NCBI RefSeq assembly: GCF_020551945.1
Contig: NZ_JAJBZH010000001.1
Span: 252,108-316,107 of the forward strand
Direction: 5' to 3'
From: Cellulosimicrobium marinum
GTDB taxonomy: Bacteria; Actinomycetota; Actinomycetes; Actinomycetales; Cellulomonadaceae
DNA: 64,000 nucleotides
Each line of letters starts with the position of its first letter. Within the stretch, counting starts at the first letter, position 1. A program made the position numbers and the translations under genes. Shown one piece after another: positions 52,788 to 61,054 of the stretch. The notes below the pieces were generated by a model. It worked only from the letters and a program-made list of their open reading frames with translations. It searched no databases and was not told the DNA's origin.

Positions 52788-54320
52788 ATGGAGAGAACTC
52801 GCACGATCGTCGGGGCCTGCGCACTAGCCCTTCTTCTCATGGCCACGTCCGCCTGCAGCGACGCGGTGATCCATGGACGTGATCCGATCGTAAACGCGGA
52901 CGAGTTCCTCACCGAAGCGGACGCGCTCTTCGACGAGGTCTTCGCCGACGTCGATGTGGACGTCGCGCGTGTCGCTCCTGGCGCGCGCTGCTATCTCGAG
53001 AACCTCGGCGATCGAGAGATCAGTGACGAGCTCTACTGCGGCCCTGTGCGCCTGCTCGGCTACGACGAGCCGTGGTTCACGATGAGCTTCACCACCAACG
53101 TGCGTGACGACGAGGTCGTCCTGTCCGAGCCGGTCGTCGGTGACTACCGCAGCCCGACGGGGACCTTGTTTCGTCCTGACGGCCAGGAACCCGATGACCC
53201 CGCAAGCCTGGCGCCCCCAGACGGACCGCGAACGTCTCTGAAGGACTTCGCCGCGCTCGTACCGCTCGATGCGGTCCGCTCGATCGAGCTCAACGGGATC
53301 GAGAAGCCTGCGGAGATCCGTGCCCCCGCCGCGACGGTCACCGTGTCTGCACAGGTCGTGCTCGAGCACATCCCCGTCCCCGTTCTCGGTGCGCTCGACC
53401 CGAGCACGCCGCTCGACGCATCCCTGTACCGACCGGCCGAGAACCAGACACTCACCGGCTGGCAGATCGACATCGCTGACCCGCCGGATCTCGGGCCCTC
53501 CGACGAGTATTCCGCCTGGGCGGCGAGGGAGCAGTATCGGGACGCATCCCTCAGCCTCGCGGTCGGCGTCGGTAGTCAGCGGCTCGCGGTGGTGGGAGGA
53601 CCGGCCGACACCGCGAACCCGCTCGGCGCGCAGGACGGTGACGGGGTCGCGAAGATTCCCTGCGCCGCCGTGCCGTGCACACCGCCGGATCCAGCGCGCT
53701 ATCTCCTCGTGGTGTCCTCGTCGTCGTCGGAGGAACCAGCTCTCGTCGCGATGACGGACGGCGAGGAGGAGATCGTTCACCTCGCCGGAGGCGAGGTGGA
53801 GACGGAGCACTCGCGAGCGGCTTACAGCGACCTCCCGACCGTGCGGCAGGTTTCCGTCGCGTGGGGGACGAAGACCTTCGAGACAGTGTCCTCGGAAGAG
53901 CGCGGGACGTACGACCGCTCCCCGATCTCCTACAGCTACGGTGGAGACATCGCGAGCGTGTACCGCACTCCGTTCGACGCTGTACACGGGTGGGCGCCGG
54001 ACGGGCGGGCCTGGCTCGTCGTCCCGCTGCAGAACGCGAGCCACGGTGCCCGCGGAACAGACTCGTCGCTGAACTGGTCGGAGTCGTGGGTGGCGGAGTT
54101 CGGCGACGAGGGCATCCATGCCGAGCCCGCTACCTCCGACGATGATCGAGCCGTGTTCCTCGTGGACTCCGACGCGACGACGTTCACGGTCTCATTCCGT
54201 CCGGTGGGCAGCATCGAGTACTCACGGATCGATACGTCCGGGATGACGCAGCACCGCAAGACGTTCAGTGCGCCGGAGGTTCTCACGTTCGACGTCTCGT
54301 TCTCCGACGAAGCGTCGTAG
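52788..54320 (+). CDS. Large lipoprotein of unknown function, atypical composition
   Basis: A 510-residue predicted lipoprotein: signal helix CALALLLMATSAC with lipid-modified Cys at 23. The rest is acidic, mostly predicted beta, with a CYLENLGDREISDELYC pair of cysteines that may form a disulfide near residue 70. I recognise no domain. The DNA uses A/T-ending codons (gat, tct, tat, gga) far more than its neighbours, which suggests recent acquisition or weak selection. GGGGGA lies before ATG 52788; an ATG at 52770 is less likely. The 128-bp leader has TAGCAT at 52731-52736. Confidence 0.65.
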   Translation: MERTRTIVGACALALLLMATSACSDAVIHGRDPIVNADEFLTEADALFDEVFADVDVDVARVAPGARCYLENLGDREISDELYCGPVRLLGYDEPWFTMSFTTNVRDDEVVLSEPVVGDYRSPTGTLFRPDGQEPDDPASLAPPDGPRTSLKDFAALVPLDAVRSIELNGIEKPAEIRAPAATVTVSAQVVLEHIPVPVLGALDPSTPLDASLYRPAENQTLTGWQIDIADPPDLGPSDEYSAWAAREQYRDASLSLAVGVGSQRLAVVGGPADTANPLGAQDGDGVAKIPCAAVPCTPPDPARYLLVVSSSSSEEPALVAMTDGEEEIVHLAGGEVETEHSRAAYSDLPTVRQVSVAWGTKTFETVSSEERGTYDRSPISYSYGGDIASVYRTPFDAVHGWAPDGRAWLVVPLQNASHGARGTDSSLNWSESWVAEFGDEGIHAEPATSDDDRAVFLVDSDATTFTVSFRPVGSIEYSRIDTSGMTQHRKTFSAPEVLTFDVSFSDEAS

Positions 54321-54321
54321 G

Positions 54322-55782
54322 TCAGGACGGGTCGCCGTACTCCCAGTGCCACGCCTCGGGGAGGGCGCCGCCGGCGCGCGCGAACTCCGGGTTGTCCCAG
54401 CCGAACGCCGGGGCGTTCTCCCGCATCCAGGTGTACTGCGCGGTGCCGAAGCTCTGGATCCCGCCGCTCAGGTCGAGCGCGAGCCCCAGGCCGTGGTTCG
54501 ACGTGCCCGGGACGGCGGCGAAGTGACCGCGCGCCGCCTTCGTCGCGACCTGCGAGGCGTACGAGCGGTACGAGTCCGTGACCTGCAGGTCCGTGCCGAA
54601 CTTCTCGCGGTACTTCACGTTGAGCGCCTCGATCTGGTGGTCGGCGTCGCAGCGCAGCATCTCGCCCGGCGCGAACGACAGCTCGCACAGCGTCGACTCG
54701 GGGATCCGCCCGTTGCCGTACCCCTCGGTCGAGGACGCCCAGGCGTCGAGCTGCGCGGCGACCTCCGCCGCCGACGGCGGGCCCGGGACGACCTCGACCG
54801 CGGTGCCGGCCTCCGACGCGTCGAGGAGCGCCCGGAGCTCCGCGGTCAGCGTGGTGATCTCGTCCACCGACGGCACGCCAGGCGCGGCGTCCGCGCTGGT
54901 CGTCTCCTCGTCGGCCGTGTCGGTGGCGGCTGTGTCGGTGGCTGCAGCGTCGCTGGCGGCAGGGTCGGCGTCGGTCGTGTCGGCGTCGGCCTCCGCCGAC
55001 CCGGCCCCGTCCGGGGCGCTCTTCGCGTCGGCGGTCTCGCCGGCCACGGGCTCTGCGGCGGACGCCGTCGCGGTGTCCTCGTCACCCAGCGGGACGAGCG
55101 GTACCGAGAGGCCGCCGTCGGCCGTCAGCGGCGCGGCGAGGTCCTCGAGGGCGGTCCGTCCGGCGCTGCGGCTCGCCCGGTCCTCGACACGGTCGCCGAG
55201 CGGGCCCGCGTCGGTGGCGGTGGGGGTGTCCGCGGCGGTGGTCGCGTCGTCGGCCTCCCGGTCCGGGGCGACGTCGGCCTCGGCGGAGGACAGGGTCACC
55301 GTCCCCAGGGCGTCGACGGCGGGTGCGGTGGACCCGGAGGCGGAGATCACCTCGGCGAGACGCGTGCGCGCCTTCTCGATCTTCGCGGACTGCTCGGCCG
55401 AGAGCGCCCCCGAGCCCTCCTGGGTCAGGTACTCGGCGCGCACGAGCGCGTCGCTCGCGGCGTCGAGGACCTCCGGGTCGCTGATGGCTGCGTCGGCGAC
55501 GAGCGCGCGGACGGTGGCGCCGGCCGCCGGGCTCGTGCCGTCGGCCGTCGAACCCGTCGTCGTGCCGGTTGTCGTGCCGGTCGTGGTGGGCGCGCCGGTC
55601 GTCGCGCCGCCGGCCGTCAGGGCCGCGGTCGCGGTGCTCGCCGTGAGGGCGACGGCGGCGACGGCCGCGCCCGCCCCGGTGAGGGTGCGTCGGGTCCCGC
55701 CGAGGCGGCGGGTCTGCGCGCGCAGGGGGGTCGCGAGGAAGGCCGCGCGCAGGGACGGGCGGGAGGCGGAGTGGCGGCCCAT
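54322..55782 (-). CDS. Secreted VanY-like D-alanyl-D-alanine carboxypeptidase
   Basis: A 486-residue exported protein. A Tat/Sec-like signal (basic start, then GAAVAAVALTASTATA) leads into about 270 residues of low-complexity Ala/Thr/Asp/Ser-rich sequence. A C-terminal VanY domain (about residues 355-486) holds DSYRSYASQVATKA, the zinc motif SNHGLGLALDL and EAWHWEYGDPS. The enzyme would trim the terminal D-Ala of peptidoglycan peptides. The linker probably spans the thick wall. It converges with the lipoprotein gene, one base between the stops. Confidence 0.85.
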   Translation of the reverse strand: MGRHSASRPSLRAAFLATPLRAQTRRLGGTRRTLTGAGAAVAAVALTASTATAALTAGGATTGAPTTTGTTTGTTTGSTADGTSPAAGATVRALVADAAISDPEVLDAASDALVRAEYLTQEGSGALSAEQSAKIEKARTRLAEVISASGSTAPAVDALGTVTLSSAEADVAPDREADDATTAADTPTATDAGPLGDRVEDRASRSAGRTALEDLAAPLTADGGLSVPLVPLGDEDTATASAAEPVAGETADAKSAPDGAGSAEADADTTDADPAASDAAATDTAATDTADEETTSADAAPGVPSVDEITTLTAELRALLDASEAGTAVEVVPGPPSAAEVAAQLDAWASSTEGYGNGRIPESTLCELSFAPGEMLRCDADHQIEALNVKYREKFGTDLQVTDSYRSYASQVATKAARGHFAAVPGTSNHGLGLALDLSGGIQSFGTAQYTWMRENAPAFGWDNPEFARAGGALPEAWHWEYGDPS

Positions 55783-56148
55783 TCAGCGGCCTCCGCCGGT
55801 GCGGGCCCGGCGGGACGCGCAGGCGTGGTGGAGCGAGGTGGTCAAGACGTCGTCCGATCGTCGGTCGGGTCGCGCAGCGCCCGGACGGTCCGGTCCGGGG
55901 CGCAGGCCACCCACGCAGGGCGGTGGGTGGCCACGACGGTGTGTGCGGCCGCGGCGTCGGGGGACGGTCCGGCGCGCGGCGAGCCGGCCAGGCGACGTCC
56001 GGGGAGCCCGCGAGCGACCTGTCGGCCGTTCAATGGTCAACTAGACGGGCGTCCAGCCAGACCCGTTTCCGCGGGGAAGCGACGCGAATGGGGTGGCGGG
56101 TCGGTGGCCGGGATGTGAAGAGCGGACGACCGGCACGACTCGACGCCC
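55783..56148. other. 366-bp noncoding region before the VanY-like gene
   Basis: No plausible gene on either strand; the open frames are GC-driven. Inverted repeat GTGGCCACCCACCGCCC/GGGTGGCC (about 55908-55938) forms a hairpin. GTTCAATGGTCAAC (about 56030) is AT-rich and could be a promoter or operator for the VanY-like gene on the minus strand, where it reads TTGACC near a -35 position. Nothing firmer is visible. Confidence 0.4.
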
Positions 56149-56553
56149 TCACCGGCTCCGCGCGACGAGCTCCAGGAGCGCCCGGCCGTACGCCCCGGCG
56201 GGGTCGGCGTCGTCGAAGGTCCGGGGCGCGCCGAGGATCTCCACCTCGACCACGTACCCGTCCGACGTGCGGCGCAGCGCGCGGAACGTCGAGCGCAGCA
56301 GGTCGCGCAGCTGGCCCTCCGTCGGGTGCCACAGCGCGTCCTCGAGCGCCACGGAGTCCAGGGCCCACTCCGTGGTGCCGTTGAACCCGAGGATCACGCC
56401 GGTGTCGAACTCGTGGGGCTCGATCGTCATGTCGCTCACGGTGAAGAGGTCGCCGCCCGGGCCGGTCGCGAGGAGCCGGAACCGGTCGCCGGACGCGGGG
56501 GACCAGCGCAGACCGGCGTCCCGTAGGGCGAGGGCGAGGTCCCACGAGATCAT
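56149..56553 (-). CDS. Conserved hypothetical protein
   Basis: A 134-residue soluble protein. It begins MISWDLALALRDAGLRW and includes DRFRLLATGPGGDLFTVSDM and GFNGTTEWALDSVALEDALW. I believe this is a conserved actinobacterial family sometimes mislabelled as a pilus-assembly protein; no catalytic motif is visible and I assign no function. TACGGT six bases before the ATG suggests leaderless transcription, back to back with the equally leaderless mscS gene. Confidence 0.7.
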   Translation of the reverse strand: MISWDLALALRDAGLRWSPASGDRFRLLATGPGGDLFTVSDMTIEPHEFDTGVILGFNGTTEWALDSVALEDALWHPTEGQLRDLLRSTFRALRRTSDGYVVEVEILGAPRTFDDADPAGAYGRALLELVARSR

Positions 56554-56627
56554 CCGACCACCGTAGGGCGCAGGAGCCCCGCCCGCAGCGGCGCGCGACG
56601 CGGCGTCGTCCTGCCTACGTTGGGGGG

Positions 56628-58271
56628 ATGGAGCCGGAGATCGAGAACGCCACCGACATCGTCGTGACCCTCGCCGCCGCGGCGGGCGGACTCGTCGTCG
56701 CGTTCCTGCTCGGCACGGTCCTGTCGGCCGTCGTGGGCAGGATCGGCCGCCGCAGCGAGCTCGTGCGGGACCTGTCCCGGCGCCTGCGCAGGCCGGACCG
56801 CGCGCTGCTCATGGTCGTCGCGGTGTGGATCGCCGTCCGGGTCACCACCGACGCGGCGACGCCGTGGCTGCCGCTCGTCGAGCACCTCCTCCTCATCGCC
56901 CTCATCTGCGTGGCGGCCTGGTGGGTGGGGGCGTTCGCGTTCGTCCTGGAGGACTCGGCGCTCCAGCGCTACCGCGTGGACACCACGGACAACCGGCACG
57001 CGCGCCGGGTGCGGACGCAGATCACCGTGATCCGGCGCCTCACCGTCGCGATCATCGTCGTCTGCGCCATCGCGGGCGTGCTCCTCACCTTCCCCGAGGC
57101 GCGGGCGGCCGGGGCGAGCCTCCTCGCGTCCGCCGGTCTCATCTCGATCGTCGCGGGCCTCGCGGCGCAGACGTCGCTCGCGAGCGTCTTCGCCGGGATG
57201 CAGATCGCGTTCACCGACGCGATCCGCGTCGACGACGTCGTCGTGCTGGAGGGGGAGTGGGGCCGGATCGAGGAGATCACCATGACCTACGTCGTGGTGC
57301 ACCTGTGGGACGACCGCCGCCTCATCATGCCGTCCACGTACTTCACGACGACGCCGTTCCAGAACTGGACGCGCCGCGCCGCGGACCTGCTCGGCACGGT
57401 GGAGCTGGACCTGGACTTCGAGGTGCCCGTGGGTCCGATGCGGGCGGAGCTCAAGCGGCTGCTCGCGCTCACGGACCTGTGGGACGAGCGCGTGGGGATC
57501 CTCCAGGTGACCGACGCCGTCGGCGGCCTCGTGCGCGTGCGGGCGCTCGTGAGCGCGCACGACGCCCCGACGCTGTTCGACCTGCGGTGCTTCGTGCGCG
57601 AGGGACTGGTCGACTGGCTGCAGCGGGCCGCGCCGCAGGGCCTGCCGCGCACGCGCTTCGAGGGCGCCGTGGACGGGCCCGACGACGCCCGGTCGGCCCC
57701 GGCGGTCGGGTCGGCTCCCGCCGGGGCGGGCGTGCACGACGGGGCCGCGCGGGACGACGCCGCGTCGCGCGGGTTCCCGGACGACGAGTCGGACCGCGCC
57801 GACGACGAGCCGCCCGTCGCGCCCGCGCGACCGCCGCGTCTCCCGCCCGACCGGGGGGCCCGGCGGGCCGACGCCCCGGTCGTCCTGGGGACGCTGCGCC
57901 GCGCGGGCGGCGCGGGTGCGGCGCCGAGCGACGACCCGACGCGGCTCGTCGGGGTGGTGCCCGGCCCGGAGGACGACGGCGGGACCACGGTGCTCCCCGC
58001 CGTCGGGCCCGACGCGGGGGAGCACCTGGAGGCGGCCGAGTCGGCGTTCTTCAGCGGCAGCGCCGAGGGCGAGCAGCGGTCGCGCGCGTTCGCGGGGCCC
58101 GGTCAGGACGTCATCGACGAGCGCGAGCGCACGGCCGAGCACGACCTGGTCGACGACGAGCAGCACGCGACGGGCAGCACCGGCACCGCCGAGGCGGGTG
58201 ACGCGGGCGAGCCGGGGTCCGCGCACGACGCGGGGGCCGAGGGGCGCGAGCCACCGGCTCGCGAGCGCTGA
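56628..58271 (+). CDS. MscS-family mechanosensitive ion channel
   Basis: A 547-residue channel. Four hydrophobic helices; the pore helix is ASLLASAGLISIVAGLAAQT with alternating Gly/Ala. It is followed by the beta domain VDDVVVLEGEWGRIEEIT and PSTYFTTTPFQNWTR. The C-terminal 190 residues are disordered, acidic and Pro/Ala-rich, much longer than in E. coli MscS, and end with SAFFSGSAEGEQRSRAF, a tail block shared by actinobacterial members. It opens under hypo-osmotic membrane tension. Stop codons of this gene and surE are seven bases apart. Confidence 0.88.
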   Translation: MEPEIENATDIVVTLAAAAGGLVVAFLLGTVLSAVVGRIGRRSELVRDLSRRLRRPDRALLMVVAVWIAVRVTTDAATPWLPLVEHLLLIALICVAAWWVGAFAFVLEDSALQRYRVDTTDNRHARRVRTQITVIRRLTVAIIVVCAIAGVLLTFPEARAAGASLLASAGLISIVAGLAAQTSLASVFAGMQIAFTDAIRVDDVVVLEGEWGRIEEITMTYVVVHLWDDRRLIMPSTYFTTTPFQNWTRRAADLLGTVELDLDFEVPVGPMRAELKRLLALTDLWDERVGILQVTDAVGGLVRVRALVSAHDAPTLFDLRCFVREGLVDWLQRAAPQGLPRTRFEGAVDGPDDARSAPAVGSAPAGAGVHDGAARDDAASRGFPDDESDRADDEPPVAPARPPRLPPDRGARRADAPVVLGTLRRAGGAGAAPSDDPTRLVGVVPGPEDDGGTTVLPAVGPDAGEHLEAAESAFFSGSAEGEQRSRAFAGPGQDVIDERERTAEHDLVDDEQHATGSTGTAEAGDAGEPGSAHDAGAEGREPPARER

Positions 58272-58278
58272 GCCGCGG

Positions 58279-59034
58279 TCAGGCGAGCCCGGGGACCTCG
58301 ACCTCCGTGTCGGCGAACGGGGCGCGCAGGAGGGTCGCGGTCGCCCACCCGCGCGTGAGGAGGCCGGTGTCCGAGTCGGGCTCGGAGTGCCGCTCGGTGC
58401 CCGAGTACTGGAGCATGAGGTGCCGGTCGCCGTCCTCGTGCACGCGCGCCTGCACCAGCCCGAACGTCGCGAGCGGTGCCGCGCGCAGCCCGCGCAGCCG
58501 GTCGACGGGCAGGTCGGGGACGTTGACGTTGAGGGTGCGTCCCTCGAGGGGCGTGCGACGCACCCAGTCGAGCACGTGGTCCGTGACGAGCCGGGCGGTC
58601 TCCCAGTGCCGCGGGTCCGCGGCGTCGACCGACACCGCGATCGACGCGATGCCGTGCGTCGTCGCGGACAGCGCCGCGCCCACCGTGCCCGAGTGGAGGA
58701 TCGCGTTGCCCGTGTTCGCGCCCTTGTTCACCCCGGACAGCACGAGGTCCGGCTTCGGGCCGAACCCGCCGTAGGCCGCGACGAACGCGATGAGCGCCGG
58801 TGCCGCGCGCACCGCGAGGGAGGCCGTCACGCCCTCGGGCAGCCCCGGTGCGTCGCGCGGCTCCACGACGAGGCGACCGTCGTGCTCCGCGCCGAGCAGT
58901 GACGCGCTCGCACCGGAGGACTCGCGCGCCGGGGAGGCGACGGTCACCGCGTACCCGGCGTCGAGCGCGGCGCCCGCGAGCACCGCGAGGCCGGGGGAGT
59001 CGATCCCGTCGTCGTTCGTCACGAGCGCGTGCAC
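58279..59034 (-). CDS. surE: 5'/3'-nucleotidase SurE
   Basis: A 251-residue metal-dependent nucleoside monophosphate phosphatase. The metal site is LVTNDDGIDSPG (Asp-Asp), with SPARESSGASAS, DLVLSGVNKGANTGNAILHS and the THGIASIAVS strand. The GTG start has CAGGAGGA upstream. The upstream kinase gene ends 20 bases earlier, so the pair is an operon. Confidence 0.92.
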   Translation of the reverse strand: MHALVTNDDGIDSPGLAVLAGAALDAGYAVTVASPARESSGASASLLGAEHDGRLVVEPRDAPGLPEGVTASLAVRAAPALIAFVAAYGGFGPKPDLVLSGVNKGANTGNAILHSGTVGAALSATTHGIASIAVSVDAADPRHWETARLVTDHVLDWVRRTPLEGRTLNVNVPDLPVDRLRGLRAAPLATFGLVQARVHEDGDRHLMLQYSGTERHSEPDSDTGLLTRGWATATLLRAPFADTEVEVPGLA

Positions 59035-59054
59035 GGCGTCCTCCTGGGTCGGGG

Positions 59055-60047
59055 TCAGCGGGCCTCGCGCACCGTGACGCGGTGCGCGAACCGTTCGATC
59101 TGGTCGCGGCGGCCCGTGCCGAGGCCGCGGCGCGTGACGTTGAGGGCGCCCGCCGCGGCACCGAGACGCACGGCGTCGGGCAGCGCGAGCCCGCGCCCCA
59201 GCCCCACGGCGATGCCGGCGGTCATCGAGTCGCCCGCGCCACGGTGGTCCACGGTCGTCACGCGCGGCGTCGTCACGCGGTAGGTGTGCTCGCGCGTCAC
59301 GAGCAGCGTGGGGTCCTGGGCACGCGAGACGACGAGGGCCCGCACCCCGGCGTCGACCATCCCCCGGGCGGCCGCGAGCAGCGACGCCTCCGTGTCGTCG
59401 TCGCTGAAGCCGCCCTCGACGAGCTCCTCGTGGCTCATCTTGAGCACCACGCCGGGGGCTCCCGCGAGCGCACGGGCCTGGTCGCCGGAGAGGTCCGCGA
59501 CGACCTGCCGGTCGGAGGCGTCGAGGTCGCGCGCGAGGCGTCCGAAGAACGACGCGGGCACGCCGACCGCCGTCTCGGACCCGGTGAGGATGGTCACCGC
59601 GGCGTCGAGGGCGCTGACGAGGACGGTGCTGTAGAGGTCGTCGACCTCGTGCCGGTTGAGGGGGTACGGGTCCATCGTCACGACCTCCGTGCGCTCGCCC
59701 GAGCGGCGGTCGTGGACGAACGCGCCGTTGCCGCCCGTCGCCACGGTGCGCAGCTCCAGGTTCTCCGCGCGGGCCAGGTGGGCCGCGACCTGGCCCGTCT
59801 CGCCCCCGAACGGGCCGCAGACGACGACGCGCGCCCCGAGCGAGTACGCCATGCGCCCGAGCCACAGGCCCTGGCCGCCGGGGTGCACGTGCACCTCGGG
59901 CGACGTCTCGTGCGGGCCCGACGGCTCGATCTCGATCGTCAGCAGCGGCGTCAGGGCGAGGACGCACACCGTCGGCGTGCGCCCCTCGGCCCCGGGCGCC
60001 GCGGAACCGGCCGGCGTGGGCCCGGAGGCCGGTACGGTCGCGTCCAT
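59055..60047 (-). CDS. PfkB-family sugar kinase (1-phosphofructokinase-like)
   Basis: A 330-residue ribokinase-fold kinase. HVHPGGQGLWLGRMAYSLGA is the substrate-binding N-terminal glycine motif. The C-terminal anion hole is VDHRGAGDSMTAGIAVGLG with catalytic Asp in GAGDS. Most like the 1-phosphofructokinase/hexose-kinase branch, but no PTS or fructose genes are adjacent. TAGCCT six bases before the ATG suggests a leaderless start. It is co-transcribed with surE; a role in nucleoside or sugar-phosphate salvage is inference. Confidence 0.83.
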   Translation of the reverse strand: MDATVPASGPTPAGSAAPGAEGRTPTVCVLALTPLLTIEIEPSGPHETSPEVHVHPGGQGLWLGRMAYSLGARVVVCGPFGGETGQVAAHLARAENLELRTVATGGNGAFVHDRRSGERTEVVTMDPYPLNRHEVDDLYSTVLVSALDAAVTILTGSETAVGVPASFFGRLARDLDASDRQVVADLSGDQARALAGAPGVVLKMSHEELVEGGFSDDDTEASLLAAARGMVDAGVRALVVSRAQDPTLLVTREHTYRVTTPRVTTVDHRGAGDSMTAGIAVGLGRGLALPDAVRLGAAAGALNVTRRGLGTGRRDQIERFAHRVTVREAR

Positions 60048-60192
60048 CCGTCGAGGCTAGGGTGCCGGGCGGGTCCTCACCCGGCGAGCGGCGCGTCCGG
60101 GGTGCCGAGCCGACCGTCGAGCCACCCGGCGAGCCGGTCCGGCCGGTCGGTGACGCCCCGGGTTTTCCCGTCCGGCGGGTGCGGGTGGTTTC

Positions 60193-60738
60193 ATGCTGAC
60201 CATGACCCAGCGACCCGCCGTGACCCGGCGCGCCCGCGCGGCGGGACCCGCCGTCGTCGTCGGCGTGCTCTGCGCCGCCCTGCTCGGCGCCTGCACCGGC
60301 ACGTCCGACGACCCGGACGACCCCGCGCCGTCGGCCACGACCACGACCGCCCCGACGACGGAGCCCGCGGACCCCGACGCGCCCCTCAGCGCGCAGCAGG
60401 CGTGCGCCGCGATGTACGTCGACGGCGACGAGCCGTTGGAACGGCGCGTCGTCGCCGCCCTCGTGGACGTGAGCGAGGGAGCCGACACCGAGAGCGTCCA
60501 GGCGATGACGGCCGTCGGCATCGAGCTGGGCTCGCTCTCGGTGCGCGTGCCGGAGGAGTTCACGGACGCCGTCGACCAGGTGCGCGTCCCCTTCCTCCAG
60601 CTCCAGGAGAACCTCGACACGGCGACCGAGGAGTCGGTCGACCTGGACGTCGCGTCCGCGCACGCGGGGCTGACCGCCTACCGCGAGCTGTGCGGTACGA
60701 CGGACGGGACGGGCACCGGGGAGCCGTCGGACGCCTGA
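60193..60738 (+). CDS. Small lipoprotein of unknown function
   Basis: A 181-residue lipoprotein. The signal helix VVVGVLCAALLGAC ends in a lipobox. A Thr/Pro/Asp linker follows, then a helical domain with two cysteines (QQACAAMYVDGDEPL, and YRELCG near the end). ATG at 60193; an in-frame ATG at 60202 is equally possible. Not recognised. Confidence 0.65.
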   Translation: MLTMTQRPAVTRRARAAGPAVVVGVLCAALLGACTGTSDDPDDPAPSATTTTAPTTEPADPDAPLSAQQACAAMYVDGDEPLERRVVAALVDVSEGADTESVQAMTAVGIELGSLSVRVPEEFTDAVDQVRVPFLQLQENLDTATEESVDLDVASAHAGLTAYRELCGTTDGTGTGEPSDA

Positions 60739-60775
60739 GCGCGGCTCCGTGCGGCTCAGGGCGGCCGGGCGCCGC

Positions 60776-60958
60776 TCAGGACCGGACGACGAGCGCGACC
60801 CCGAGGGCGACCGCACCCCACACCGCGAGGCCCGCCCCGCACGCGATCGCCAGTCCGTTGGCGCCGGTCGAGCGGTCGCGAGGCGTGCTCCGGACGGCCG
60901 TCGCGGTGACCGCGACGCCTGACACGACGAGCAACGCGCCCACGGCGATCCACAGCAT
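60776..60958 (-). CDS. Small two-helix membrane protein
   Basis: A 60-residue protein with two helices (LWIAVGALLVVSGVAVTA and LAIACGAGLAVWGAVALGV) joined by TPRDRSTGANG. AAGGGTGG stands before the ATG. It converges with the lipoprotein gene. Plausible by codon use and start signal; no homology recognised. Confidence 0.5.
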   Translation of the reverse strand: MLWIAVGALLVVSGVAVTATAVRSTPRDRSTGANGLAIACGAGLAVWGAVALGVALVVRS

Positions 60959-61054
60959 CGCGACCACCCTTCCACGGGCTCTCGGTCGCCGCACAGCGGG
61001 CCGTCGTGCCGTCGCGGCTTGCGCCGCGGGGCCCCGGCACGCCACGGTGTGCCC

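Noticed and set aside
55783-56040. 85-codon minus-strand frame after 56040
   Set aside because: Arg/Pro-rich composition, no ribosome-binding site, overlaps the probable promoter of the VanY-like gene.
55783-56148. c-di-AMP (ydaO) riboswitch before the VanY-like gene
   Set aside because: Cell-wall enzymes often have one, but the consensus core segments could not be found on the minus strand.
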